A DNA stretch of 64,000 bases from Candidatus Gastranaerophilales bacterium (GTDB lineage: Bacteria > Cyanobacteriota > Vampirovibrionia > Gastranaerophilales > Gastranaerophilaceae). The notes under the pieces are model-generated. The model made no database searches and was not told where the DNA came from. It saw only the letters and a list, made by a program, of their open reading frames with translations. Each line of letters starts with the position of its first letter. Position 1 is the stretch's first letter. The stretch spans positions 50,737 through 114,736 of the forward strand of contig CAAFVD010000023.1 of assembly GCA_900766355.1 (NCBI GenBank). Direction: 5' to 3'. Shown piece by piece: positions 53,908 through 62,870 of the stretch. Made by a program: the position numbers and the translations under genes.

Positions 53908-54147
53908 ATGTTGTTAAAAAAATCAACATCAAAAACACAAGCTATGGACATGCAACAAGAAATTATTAATGCTGCTGGTCAAATTTACAACTACTTAGCT
54001 GAAAAAGGCGAAGTTTCAATGAACAAATTAAAAAAAGATTTAGATTTAAATGGTAATTTTGCTGAAATGGGTTTGGGCTGGTTATCAAGAGAAGATAAAA
54101 TTGCTTATACTCAAAAAGCAAGAAGTATATCAATTAGCTTACGATAA
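53908..54147 (+). CDS. small winged-helix protein (DUF2582-like)
   Basis: 79 residues. IINAAGQIYNYLAEKGEVSM then LKKDLDLNGNFAEMGLGWL and REDKIAY match the compact winged helix of the DUF2582 family: three helices and a wing, about 70 residues. DNA or protein binding is unproven. AGGAGAAGG precedes the start. It is monocistronic with its own strong terminator. Confidence 0.75.
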   Translation: MLLKKSTSKTQAMDMQQEIINAAGQIYNYLAEKGEVSMNKLKKDLDLNGNFAEMGLGWLSREDKIAYTQKARSISISLR

Positions 54148-54168
54148 GTAATTATAAAAGTATTTTAT

Positions 54169-54203
54169 GCAACAGACGGTTATTTAGCCGTCTGTTGTTT
54201 TTT
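54169..54203 (+). terminator. terminator of the winged-helix gene
   Basis: CAACAGACGG and CCGTCTGTTG pair around an 8-nt loop, followed by six Ts. Confidence 0.92.
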
Positions 54204-54229
54204 ATTCTTTATTTTATAATGTTTGTCTT

Positions 54230-54265
54230 CAATGAGATTACTTAGCTAGTGCCTGTAGTGATTGG
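54230..54265. repeat. degenerate REP-like unit
   Basis: CAATGAGATTACTTAGCTAG and GTAGTGATTGG resemble a worn copy of the repeat at 39378. The rest of the 54204-54364 gap is AT-rich and holds the promoter of the next gene. Confidence 0.35.
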
Positions 54266-54364
54266 TTCGATTTGTTAATTATTAACTACTAAAATCATAC
54301 TGATTTTTTGTGTTTCGCATGTTTTTGGTATAATTAGGGAGTTATACAGTATAAAGGTTGGAAG

Positions 54365-55876
54365 ATGAAGAAACTATTATTATTACTATCAATGTTGATG
54401 TTCAATATTCAACAGGCTTCTGCTATGAATATTGATAAAATTATGGACGAAAAAATTGCTCCTATTTCTGATAAAATAGCGGGTCTTATTTTTTATCCGA
54501 TTCATATTTGTGGCTCACAAGTTCCACTAATTATATTTTGGATACTAATTGCAGGAATATTCTTTACAATTTATTACAAAGGTATTTCTATATGGGGATT
54601 TAAGCACGCAATTGATGTTGTAGCTAAACCTCCTGAAGATAGTCATTCTAAATTTGGTGAAGTTTCATCTTTTCAAGCTTTAGCAACTGCACTTTCTGGA
54701 ACTATCGGTATTGGTAGTATCGCAGGTGTAGCTATTTCTATCTCAATCGGTGGCCCAGGTGCTGCTTTTTGGATTTTTGCCGGTGCTTTGCTTGGTATGT
54801 CTATCAAGTTTGTTGAAGCAACTTTAGCCGTTAAATATAGAAAATTTAACCTAGATGGTTCTGTATCAGGTGGCCCTATGCACTACATCGCACACGGTTT
54901 AACTAAGAAAAAAATGCGTTGGTTAGGACAACCTTTATCTGTGATTTTTGCAATTTTATGTATTGGTGGCGGTATCACTGGTGGTAATATGATTCAAATT
55001 AACCAAACTGCACACCAAATTGTATTCATAACAGGTGGTACAAATAGTTTCTTACACGGTTATACTTGGGTCGTTGGACTCGTAGCCGCTGTTCTTATTG
55101 GTCTAGTTATCGTTGGTGGTATTAAGAGCATAGCTAAAGTTACTACAATTCTTACTCCAACAATGTGTCTATTATACATTGTTTCAGGTCTAATTGTTAT
55201 CGGTGCAAACTTTATGCATATTCCTCACGCAATAATGTTAATCTTGAGAGAGGCATTCCACCCAACTGCAGTTGCTGGCGGTGTGTTCGGAACTATTATT
55301 ATTGGTTTAAGACGTTCTGTTCAGTCTAACGAGGCTGGTACTGGCGCAGCTGCAATTGTTTATGCAACTGCTCAAACTAAAGAGCCTGTTTCTCAAGGTT
55401 TTGTTGCCTTGTTAGAAACATTCTTAACAGGTGTACTTTGTTTATTTACATCATTTGCGATTGTATTTTCAGGAGCTTGTACTCAAGCTACAAAAGAAAT
55501 TTCAGGTATTGAGCTTGCCTCAAACGCATTTGAATCAGTTATTTCTTTCTTCCCAATAATATTATCAATAATCGCAGTATTATTTGCGTTGTCTACACTA
55601 ATATCTTGGGCATACTACGGTCAAAAAGCTTGGACGTTTTTGTTAGGTGAAGGTAAAAAACGTGTATTAGCTTTTAACTTGATTTATTGCTTATTTATTA
55701 TTATTGGTTCAGCGATGAATGTTCGTTCTGTAATCGAAATTACTGACGCAATGATGATGGCAATGTCTATTCCTAATATCATTACATTATATATTCTTGC
55801 TCCTGATATTATGAGAGATTTGAAAGATTATTGTCATAGGCATGATTTGAAAATTGGAAAATTTTTAATCAAGTAA
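54365..55876 (+). CDS. alanine/glycine:cation symporter (AGCS family)
   Basis: 503 residues with a cleavable-looking N-terminus (LLLLLSMLMFNIQQASA) and about ten further membrane helices. AGCS signatures are FQALATALSGTIGIGSIAGV, SGGPMHYI, GNMIQINQ and RRSVQSNEAGTGAAAIVYAT. The family brings in alanine or glycine with Na+ or H+. The following gene is atpB, but a hairpin separates the two, so they are probably independent units. Confidence 0.92.
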   Translation: MKKLLLLLSMLMFNIQQASAMNIDKIMDEKIAPISDKIAGLIFYPIHICGSQVPLIIFWILIAGIFFTIYYKGISIWGFKHAIDVVAKPPEDSHSKFGEVSSFQALATALSGTIGIGSIAGVAISISIGGPGAAFWIFAGALLGMSIKFVEATLAVKYRKFNLDGSVSGGPMHYIAHGLTKKKMRWLGQPLSVIFAILCIGGGITGGNMIQINQTAHQIVFITGGTNSFLHGYTWVVGLVAAVLIGLVIVGGIKSIAKVTTILTPTMCLLYIVSGLIVIGANFMHIPHAIMLILREAFHPTAVAGGVFGTIIIGLRRSVQSNEAGTGAAAIVYATAQTKEPVSQGFVALLETFLTGVLCLFTSFAIVFSGACTQATKEISGIELASNAFESVISFFPIILSIIAVLFALSTLISWAYYGQKAWTFLLGEGKKRVLAFNLIYCLFIIIGSAMNVRSVIEITDAMMMAMSIPNIITLYILAPDIMRDLKDYCHRHDLKIGKFLIK

Positions 55877-55907
55877 TATATAATTATTTTTAATATTTCA
55901 TTAGATG

Positions 55908-55935
55908 AAGGCAGGTTTAACCTGTCTTTATTTAT
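55908..55935 (+). terminator. terminator-like hairpin after the symporter
   Basis: GGCAGG-TTTAA-CCTGTC followed by a T-rich stretch. Confidence 0.65.
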
Positions 55936-56028
55936 TATTAAATTAAATATTCTTATTTATTGCAAAATAAAAATCGTTATGCTAAACTTGTAACGAAATG
56001 TTACGTGAATAAGTGAAAGAGTGTTTAT

Positions 56029-56733
56029 ATGAGCGAAAGTACACACTGGCTAGTAACAAAAGTCCTTGCTGGACATAGCATTACCTTCAATATGGATACC
56101 TTGCTTACAATGTGGTTGGCAATGGGATTATTGATTATTTTTGCGATTTTGATAATCAGAAATGCATCTGTTATACCTACAAAACTCCAATACATAGGAG
56201 AGAGTATAATTAATTATTTCTCTGCAATTACAAGTGGAGGAATGGGTGAAGAAGAAGCTAAAAAGCACAACCCTCTCATACTTACGTTGTTTATGTTTAT
56301 CTTAACTGCAAACTTGATTGGACAAATTCCTTTAAGAATTATTCATCTAAAAGCAGGAGAATTAGCATCTCCTGATAATGATATTAATATGACTGCAGCA
56401 ATGGCTATAGTTGTATCAATATATTATATTTATTATGGAATCAAAAAACATGGAGCTATGAAATTCTTTTTCCATGGCTGGTCAATTGGCGGAGTTATGA
56501 CAACATTAATTGACGGTCTAGAATTATTCGTGCGTCCGTTTTCTTTGGCACTCCGACTTTTTGCTAACATCTTAGCAGGCGAAATTATGGTTATGACTTT
56601 CTTAGGAATGTTAGCATACTTTTTACCACTTCCATTTATGTTATTTGAATTGTTTGTTGCTTTGATTCAGGCGCTTGTATTTGCATTGTTATCAACAACA
56701 TACATTACAATGGCAGTAAACGAAGAAGAATAA
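56029..56733 (+). CDS. atpB: F1Fo ATP synthase subunit a
   Basis: 234 residues, five to six membrane helices. LRLFANILAGEIMV carries the essential Arg facing the c-ring half channel, and ALVFALLSTTYITMA closes the fold. It opens the operon a-c-b'-b-delta-alpha-gamma. No atpI (UncI) precedes it. Together with the c ring it conducts protons across the inner membrane. Confidence 0.95.
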   Translation: MSESTHWLVTKVLAGHSITFNMDTLLTMWLAMGLLIIFAILIIRNASVIPTKLQYIGESIINYFSAITSGGMGEEEAKKHNPLILTLFMFILTANLIGQIPLRIIHLKAGELASPDNDINMTAAMAIVVSIYYIYYGIKKHGAMKFFFHGWSIGGVMTTLIDGLELFVRPFSLALRLFANILAGEIMVMTFLGMLAYFLPLPFMLFELFVALIQALVFALLSTTYITMAVNEEE

Positions 56734-56799
56734 AAACAGTTTTATAAAAAAGAAAGTAAGAAAGAGATTTCTTAATTACTATAAAAAAAGGAGAAAATT

Positions 56800-57045
56800 A
56801 TGGCAGTAGAACAATTAGCAACATCATTCAATGCAGCACAATTAGGTGCAGGTCTTGCTGCATTAGGCGTATTTGGTGGTGGTATTGGTATTGGTATTGC
56901 AACTAAAGGTGTTTTAGATGCTGTTGCAAGACAACCTGAAATCAAAGGTGAAGCTTTCAAAAACTTCATTATCGGTGCTGGTTTAGCAGAAGCAACTTCA
57001 ATCTATGCGTTATTCATCGCTTTATTGTTAGTATTTGCTAAGTAA
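56800..57045 (+). CDS. atpE: ATP synthase subunit c
   Basis: 81 residues, two helices joined by the RQPE loop. The ion-binding carboxylate is Glu64 in GLAEATSIYA. The residue after Glu is Ala and the helix-1 position that is Gln in Na+-type rings is Ile, so the ring is probably H+-coupled; this is inferred from known signatures. AAGGAG precedes the start. Confidence 0.96.
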   Translation: MAVEQLATSFNAAQLGAGLAALGVFGGGIGIGIATKGVLDAVARQPEIKGEAFKNFIIGAGLAEATSIYALFIALLLVFAK

Positions 57046-57102
57046 TAAATTTATTAATAGAGGGACATAAGTCCCTCTATATTTCAAACAAAAGGAAAGA
57101 AA

Positions 57103-57537
57103 ATGTTAGAATTTAATGCAACTTTTTTCATAGCAATGTTTAGTTTTGTAGTATTTATGATTATTATGAATGCTATTTTGTATAAACCTCTTGAAAGAAT
57201 TGTTAAAGAAAGACAAGATTTAATAGACAAAAATCATCAAAAAGCTCAAACAGCTAAAGAAAAATATGATGTTCTTAAACAATGGCAAGAATCAACTATG
57301 ATGAAGGCTCAAAAAGAGGCTAGCAAAACATATCAAAAAATTCTAAATGAATATAAAACTCAAAAAGAAAAAATGTTAGAATTTAACAAAAATCTTTCTA
57401 AAAAAGAAATTGAAGTTGCATCAGCAGAGCTTGATGGACAAGTGATAGAAGCAAGATATGAATTAAAACCTGAAGTTAAGACTCTTGCAAATATAATTTC
57501 ATCAAAAGTTTTAGGTTACGAAACAAATATTTCTTAG
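57103..57537 (+). CDS. atpF': ATP synthase subunit b' (second b-type peripheral stalk subunit)
   Basis: 144 residues. One N-terminal membrane helix (FFIAMFSFVVFMIIMNAILY) then PLERIVKERQDLI and a long coiled coil. The position between c and b and the ILYKPLERIVKER start match the b' subunit of cyanobacteria, chloroplasts and some alphaproteobacteria. It forms a b-b' heterodimer stalk with the next gene. Confidence 0.9.
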   Translation: MLEFNATFFIAMFSFVVFMIIMNAILYKPLERIVKERQDLIDKNHQKAQTAKEKYDVLKQWQESTMMKAQKEASKTYQKILNEYKTQKEKMLEFNKNLSKKEIEVASAELDGQVIEARYELKPEVKTLANIISSKVLGYETNIS

Positions 57538-57556
57538 GTTTAAGAACGAGGCATTA

Positions 57557-58069
57557 ATGGAAAATTTAATTGAAATATGGAAACAAATATGTGAATCAAA
57601 CCTTTTTAACTTTGTAGTAATGGTTTTATTACTGGCATGGCTTGTTAAGAAGTTTGATTTAGGAGCAAAAATAGAAGCTGGAAGAAAAAAAATTGAATCT
57701 AATATTGCCGAATCAGAAACTGTAAAAGAAGAAAATCTAAAAAAATTATACGAAGTGCAAGAAGCCTCTACTAAAATTGATGAAGAAATGCTAAAAGTAT
57801 TTAACTCTGCTGAAGAAAAAGCAAGATTTGTTGGCGAAAAACTTCTTGAAGAAGGTAAAATTCAAGCAGAATCTATAAAAGAAAATTCTAAAAAAACGAT
57901 TGATACAAATATCAAAACTGTTAAAAATGAAATTATAAAAGAAACTGCTCAAGAGGCTATGAAGCTTGCAGAACAACATATTAAATCAACACTTGAAAGT
58001 GATCCGAATTTGCATCAAAAATTTATTTGGGAAAGCATTGATGCAATAGACGGAATCGGAGTAATATAA
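57557..58069 (+). CDS. atpF: ATP synthase subunit b
   Basis: 170 residues. One membrane helix (NFVVMVLLLAWLVKK) followed by coiled coil and a C-terminal helix that would bind delta. Its stop overlaps the delta start codon by one base (TAATG), so the two are translationally coupled. Confidence 0.9.
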   Translation: MENLIEIWKQICESNLFNFVVMVLLLAWLVKKFDLGAKIEAGRKKIESNIAESETVKEENLKKLYEVQEASTKIDEEMLKVFNSAEEKARFVGEKLLEEGKIQAESIKENSKKTIDTNIKTVKNEIIKETAQEAMKLAEQHIKSTLESDPNLHQKFIWESIDAIDGIGVI

Positions 58070-58626
58070 TGAAAAACGCAGAATTAGTGGAATTTCAAAC
58101 CGTAGCAAAAAGATATGCACAAGCATTAAGTGAGTTGTGCGAATCTCATTTTGTTGAAAGAAAAGAGATTTTAAAAGATTTAAACAACATTATAGAGGCT
58201 ATTGATTCTTCATCTGATTTGGTTAATTTGATAAAAACACCTGAAATTTCAAAAGCAGAAAAACAAAATGTAGTAACCAAAATATTTGATGGCAAAATTA
58301 ATAAAGTAACTTTAAACTTTTTGATGTATTTGTTAGAAAAAGATAGATTTAATATTATTAAGTCTATTCAATCTGAGTTTCAAGCATCAATAGATAAAGA
58401 GTATAATCTTGTACATATTGAAATTGTTTCTGCAATTAATCTTGATGATAATATGAAACAAACAATAAAAGATAGGTTATCAGGTAAGCTTCAAAAAGAT
58501 TTGACAATAGATTGGTCAGTTAATCCTGATATAATTGCGGGGCTTGTATTTATAGTAGGAGATAGCATTGTAGATACAAGTATTAAATCAAAATTACAAA
58601 TGATAGGTAGAAATATAATTAAATAA
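58069..58626 (+). CDS. atpH: ATP synthase subunit delta
   Basis: 185 residues. AKRYAQALSELCE at the start and the C-terminal INPDIIAGLVF-like stretch (NPDIIAGLVFIVGDSIVDTSI) are family marks. It joins the top of the alpha3beta3 head to the b-b' stalk. It lies 13 bp before atpA. Confidence 0.93.
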   Translation: MKNAELVEFQTVAKRYAQALSELCESHFVERKEILKDLNNIIEAIDSSSDLVNLIKTPEISKAEKQNVVTKIFDGKINKVTLNFLMYLLEKDRFNIIKSIQSEFQASIDKEYNLVHIEIVSAINLDDNMKQTIKDRLSGKLQKDLTIDWSVNPDIIAGLVFIVGDSIVDTSIKSKLQMIGRNIIK

Positions 58627-58639
58627 AAGAGGAAAAACT

Positions 58640-60151
58640 ATGGCAGTTATTAATCCTGATGAAATTAGTTCGATTATTAAAGAAAATATTGAGAACTATG
58701 AATCAAAAACAGAAATATCAAATGTCGGAAGTGTTCTAGAAGTTGGTGACGGTATTGCCAGAATTTATGGTTTGAGAAACGTCATGTCTAACGAACTTGT
58801 TGAGTTTGAGGACGGAAAAGGTACACTTGGTATTACATTAAACCTTGAAGAAGATAATGTTGGGGTTGTTATTCTTGGTGAATATACTCAAATTAAAGAA
58901 GGTATGACTGTAAAAACAACAGGAAGAATTGCATCTGTTCCTGTAGGTGATAGCCTAATCGGTCGTATCATTAACCCAACAGGAAAACCAATTGACGGAA
59001 AAGGTGATATTTCTTATGAAAAAACAAGACCTGTAGAAAGAATTGCTCCAGGTATTGTTGCTAGAAAATCAGTACATGAACCACTACAAACAGGTTTAAC
59101 GGCTATTGATGCTCTTACTCCTATCGGACGTGGTCAACGTGAACTTATTATTGGTGACAGACAGACGGGTAAAACTGCTATTGCAATTGATACAATCATT
59201 AACCAAAAAGGACAAGATGTAATTTGTATTTATGTTGCTATCGGTCAAAAAGCTTCAACTGTTGCTCAATTGGCAAAAACTCTTGAAAAGCATGGTGCAA
59301 TGGAATATTCAATCATTGTTTCTGCTACTGCTAACGAACCTGCACCATTACAATATATCGCACCATTTGCTGGTGTTGCAATTGCAGAAGAATTTATGGA
59401 ACAAGGTAAACATGTTCTTATTATATATGATGATTTGACAAAACAAGCTCAAGCTTATCGTGCGATGAGTTTGTTACTTAGAAGACCACCTGGACGTGAA
59501 GCATACCCTGGAGATGTTTTCTATCTTCACTCAAGATTACTAGAAAGAGCAGTAAAACTTTCTGATGAATTAGGTGGTGGAAGTATTACAGCTTTGCCTA
59601 TCATTGAAACTCAAGCTGGTGATGTTTCAGCATATATTCCGACTAACGTAATTTCTATTACAGATGGTCAAATATTCCTAGAATCATCATTGTTTAACGC
59701 AGGTATAAGACCAGCAATCAACGCAGGTATTTCGGTATCTCGTGTTGGTGGTGCAGCTCAAACTAAAGCAATTAAAAAAGTTGCTGGTAAACTTCGTTTG
59801 GACTTAGCACAGTTCAGAGAATTGGAAGCATTTGCACAATTTGCATCTGACCTGGATGCAACAACTAAGAAACAACTTCTTAAAGGTCAAAAACTTACAG
59901 AAGTATTAAAACAGGCACAATACAAACCATTGTCTGTTGCTAATCAAGTTTCTATTTTGTTTGCTGCAAATGATGGATATCTTGATGATGTAGAAAACAA
60001 AGATATTCAAAAATTTAAAGAAGGTTGGTTTGAATACTTCAATTCTAAACTTCCTGAATTGGTAGAAAGATTGAACAATGGTTCAAATTTGGAAGATGAA
60101 GATATGGAAGCATTAAGAAAAGAACTTGATGCGTACAAATCAAGTTTATAA
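58640..60151 (+). CDS. atpA: ATP synthase subunit alpha
   Basis: 503 residues, full length. Walker A GDRQTGKTA at about 171-179, and the alpha-type SRVGGAAQTKAIKK and LELAQFRELEAF-like stretches (LDLAQFRELEAFAQF). It carries the non-catalytic nucleotide sites of F1. The beta (atpD) partner is not in the window, as in cyanobacteria where beta-epsilon form a separate operon. Confidence 0.97.
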   Translation: MAVINPDEISSIIKENIENYESKTEISNVGSVLEVGDGIARIYGLRNVMSNELVEFEDGKGTLGITLNLEEDNVGVVILGEYTQIKEGMTVKTTGRIASVPVGDSLIGRIINPTGKPIDGKGDISYEKTRPVERIAPGIVARKSVHEPLQTGLTAIDALTPIGRGQRELIIGDRQTGKTAIAIDTIINQKGQDVICIYVAIGQKASTVAQLAKTLEKHGAMEYSIIVSATANEPAPLQYIAPFAGVAIAEEFMEQGKHVLIIYDDLTKQAQAYRAMSLLLRRPPGREAYPGDVFYLHSRLLERAVKLSDELGGGSITALPIIETQAGDVSAYIPTNVISITDGQIFLESSLFNAGIRPAINAGISVSRVGGAAQTKAIKKVAGKLRLDLAQFRELEAFAQFASDLDATTKKQLLKGQKLTEVLKQAQYKPLSVANQVSILFAANDGYLDDVENKDIQKFKEGWFEYFNSKLPELVERLNNGSNLEDEDMEALRKELDAYKSSL

Positions 60152-60203
60152 TTTTTTAAGAGGTGGGATATTATTATCCCACCTGTAATTCAAAGGAAAT
60201 ATT

Positions 60204-61118
60204 ATGGCTAACTTAAAAGATATAAAAAGCAGAATAAACAGTGTTGAAAATACAAAAAAAATCACAAGAGCTATGAAAATGGTTGCTGCTGCAAAAGTAA
60301 AAAAAGCAGAATCTTCTGTAAAAGCAGCAAGACCTTTTTCTAACGAGCTTTTGTCATTGTTTAGAAAAATGCTTTCTACAGTTAATGAAATTTCTAAAAC
60401 AGGAGAAAAAATTAACGATAGCCTCGATAATTACTTTGAATTGTTGACAAAAAGAGAGATAAAAACTGTCGGACTTGTTTTGATATCTTCTAATAAAGGT
60501 TTGGCAGGAGCTTATAATGCAAATGTCGTAAGAAGTATTTTGAAAAAAATCAAAGCTTACAAAGAAGAAGGCAAAGATGTTGTTCTCTATATAGTTGGTC
60601 AAAAAGGAATTTCTGCGTTTAAGCATAAAAATGATGGAATAGAGGTTGCAAAAACTTATCTTGCCGTAGCAAATGACCCTTCACCATCAGGCGCACATAT
60701 GATTGCAGAAGATATTGCCGAAGATTTTATTAATAAGAAAATTGATAAGATAGAAATTATTACAACAAGATTTAATAATATGATGTCTTATGCTGTTCAG
60801 GACTGGACAGTACTTCCTGTCAAGGTTGAGGATATGGGCGAAAAATCAGGAGAACCTGACCCGTTAATGGAATTTATTCCGTCAACAGATAGTATTTTGA
60901 AAAAAATTGTGCCAATGTATATAACAAACTCTATCTACCAAGCATTGTTAGAGGCTAACGCAAGTGAATTGGCATCTAGAATGACGGCAATGTCTGCTGC
61001 TTCAAACAATGCAGAAGAAATGATTGCAACCTTGACTGTTAATTATAACAAAGCTCGTCAAGGAGCTATTACTCAAGAGCTTATCGAAATTGTTTCAGGC
61101 GCAGAGGCTCAAGGGTAA
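60204..61118 (+). CDS. atpG: ATP synthase subunit gamma
   Basis: 304 residues. IKSRINSVENTKKITRAMKM and the C-terminal MTAMSAASNNAEEMI stretch are diagnostic. The loop after the Rossmann domain goes straight from VLPVKVED to the C-terminal helix, without the regulatory insert of about 35 residues that cyanobacterial gamma carries. It is the last gene of the operon; no epsilon follows. Confidence 0.95.
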   Translation: MANLKDIKSRINSVENTKKITRAMKMVAAAKVKKAESSVKAARPFSNELLSLFRKMLSTVNEISKTGEKINDSLDNYFELLTKREIKTVGLVLISSNKGLAGAYNANVVRSILKKIKAYKEEGKDVVLYIVGQKGISAFKHKNDGIEVAKTYLAVANDPSPSGAHMIAEDIAEDFINKKIDKIEIITTRFNNMMSYAVQDWTVLPVKVEDMGEKSGEPDPLMEFIPSTDSILKKIVPMYITNSIYQALLEANASELASRMTAMSAASNNAEEMIATLTVNYNKARQGAITQELIEIVSGAEAQG

Positions 61119-61440
61119 ATAAATTTTTCTGAAAATTAGCCGATAATATTTGAGTATATAATATAGTCAAATATATTATACTGGCTTGAATAATTGCTGA
61201 ACATGAGTTAACATATATATAGATGGAGTTATGAAACACAATTGGGAGTTAAGGTCGAGTATAACTGCATCATGAGGAGTTTATACCCCCAAAAGCATGT
61301 ATTTAAGCATGTTTTATGTAACAAAATGTAAACAATATTAAACAAAAAAGGCAATTTTTAGCTAGATATATACTTTATATATATGTAGTAAATAAAGAGT
61401 TTATTACAAAGAATAGGAACTAAAACGGAGAAAAAGGGTA
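61119..61440. other. long leader or gap before the 61441 gene
   Basis: About 320 bp without a gene. It holds a bulged inverted repeat (GTATAACT ... AGTTTATAC), a direct repeat AAGCATGTATTTAAGCATGT, and an ATGTAACAA box (61316-61324), then AT-rich sequence to the GGAG before 61441. Nothing recognisable beyond this. Confidence 0.4.
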
Positions 61441-61710
61441 ATGGCACCTATAACATTTGGTAGCATGACTATGCCGATGAATAAAGTACCAAGAGCAATA
61501 GCTCAAGGTGAGGCAAGTATGCAATTTATAAATAGTATAGTTTCCGAACAACCTACTCCTCAAGGAATGGGACGAGGAACTCCATTAACTTCTACTGTTG
61601 CTAGGGATTATCAAGGGATAAGAACGAATATGCAGCAAGAGGAAGGCGGAGGTCTTATCAAAACAATTGCTAATTGGATTGTTGGTAAAAAATTAGATAA
61701 TGCAGTTTAA
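61441..61710 (+). CDS. 89-residue hypothetical protein
   Basis: MAPITFGSMTMPMNKVPRAI at the start, a Gln/Pro/Gly-rich middle, and an amphipathic C-terminal helix (GGGLIKTIANWIVGKKL) that could touch membranes. No signal peptide. GGAG and GGG precede the start. By style it belongs with 26624 and 34032. A terminator follows. Confidence 0.6.
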   Translation: MAPITFGSMTMPMNKVPRAIAQGEASMQFINSIVSEQPTPQGMGRGTPLTSTVARDYQGIRTNMQQEEGGGLIKTIANWIVGKKLDNAV

Positions 61711-61730
61711 AAAATTTATATATAAAAATT

Positions 61731-61758
61731 AAGGAGTCTTAAAAAAGACTCCTTTTTT
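61731..61758. terminator. bidirectional terminator
   Basis: AAGGAGTCTT-AAAA-AAGACTCCTT with T- and A-runs on both sides, between convergent genes. Confidence 0.88.
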
Positions 61759-61763
61759 AATGT

Positions 61764-62546
61764 TTAATTGATTACAGAGTCAATATTTACTGATATTTTG
61801 TCTAAATCTTTGCGTCCAAATAGTTCAAAGATAAAATTCTTAGCTTTTTCCCATTTTGAACTTGTTGCAACCATAGGAATAATTTCGTCTTCAGCAGAAT
61901 CATAATCGCCTGCAATATATCTGTTTGTTGTAGATTTGACTATTGATTCTCGTTTATTAGGTAAGGTTTCAAAACCAAGATTTTCATAAAATGTTTGTGC
62001 ATAAGATAGTTCGGGAACTTCTGACCTTACATATACATCTTGAAAACCATCTTTTTTCAATGTATTAAAATATTCTGCAGAAAGTGTTTTGCCTGTACCT
62101 TTTAATGGGCTTTGAGGATTAGGATTCCACGATGCAAGCCAATCTAGTTCAGTTTCTTTTTTTGCATGGTTTTTTCTGCTTGAATAAACAATTTGTCCAC
62201 TATGAGATTTTTTTGAAGCATTACCAATAATTATTCCACAAGGTTCGTTTTTGTTTATTGCAAGAAAAACTTTCGCCTTTTGTTCCATAGGTGATTCCAA
62301 AATCTTTTGTGCGACTTCAAAAGCTTCTTGCATAACTTGTTTGTGCGAAAAATCATCAATTTGTCTTGATTTGCAATATGTTTGTAAATTGTTTGTAAAT
62401 TTAGATACAAAAGGAATATCTTTTTTTTCTAGTTGATAAATATAAGTAAAATTGTTTTTTCTTGTTTGATAACGTGCAAGAGGGATTGCCTGAAATTTAG
62501 GCTGTGTTTTGTTATTTGGGGTATATAATGAGTTTTGAATATTCAT
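61764..62546 (-). CDS. GNAT-fold acetyltransferase-like protein
   Basis: 260 residues. KVFLAINKNEPCGIIIGNAS and SPLKGTGKTLSAEYFNTLKK (acetyl-CoA loop), then YAQTFYENLGFETL, follow the GNAT order. The N-terminus is a loose stretch (NNKTQPKFQAIP) without signal. The C-terminus adds about 50 residues beyond the fold. The substrate is unknown; a similar, shorter gene is at 21213. Confidence 0.7.
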   Translation of the reverse strand: MNIQNSLYTPNNKTQPKFQAIPLARYQTRKNNFTYIYQLEKKDIPFVSKFTNNLQTYCKSRQIDDFSHKQVMQEAFEVAQKILESPMEQKAKVFLAINKNEPCGIIIGNASKKSHSGQIVYSSRKNHAKKETELDWLASWNPNPQSPLKGTGKTLSAEYFNTLKKDGFQDVYVRSEVPELSYAQTFYENLGFETLPNKRESIVKSTTNRYIAGDYDSAEDEIIPMVATSSKWEKAKNFIFELFGRKDLDKISVNIDSVIN

Positions 62547-62870
62547 AAATCATCTCTTGTCTATAAGAAAATTGCAAGTTTTTTTAGTTATATAAAAACA
62601 ATGTAATAAACTTTTTCCTTAGTTTGTTACAAAAAATTTACATATAAAATGAAGTTTTCAGATATTGATTTAATTGTTTTTTGCTAAGAAAAATTGAAAA
62701 TTTATTAGAAGTGAATTGTAACAATTTCTTAATAAAGCGTCCCGTATAAAATTTACAATGTAAGGTGTTAGTGTACTTGATTGAGCGACAAAACTTTTAA
62801 GAAGTTGCGTAAGCTTTGTCATAAAGGGTACAGGGAGAGTTATGTATTAATAGGAATGGGGTAAATATGT
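62547..62870. other. intergenic region with palindromic boxes and leader hairpins
   Basis: TTGTTACAA (62624-62632) and TTGTAACAA (62716-62724) lie here. GACAAAACTT (62787-62796) can pair with AAGCTTTGTC (62811-62820), and the nested AACTT-TTAAG-AAGTT is an exclusive alternative. No gene is seen. Confidence 0.45.
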
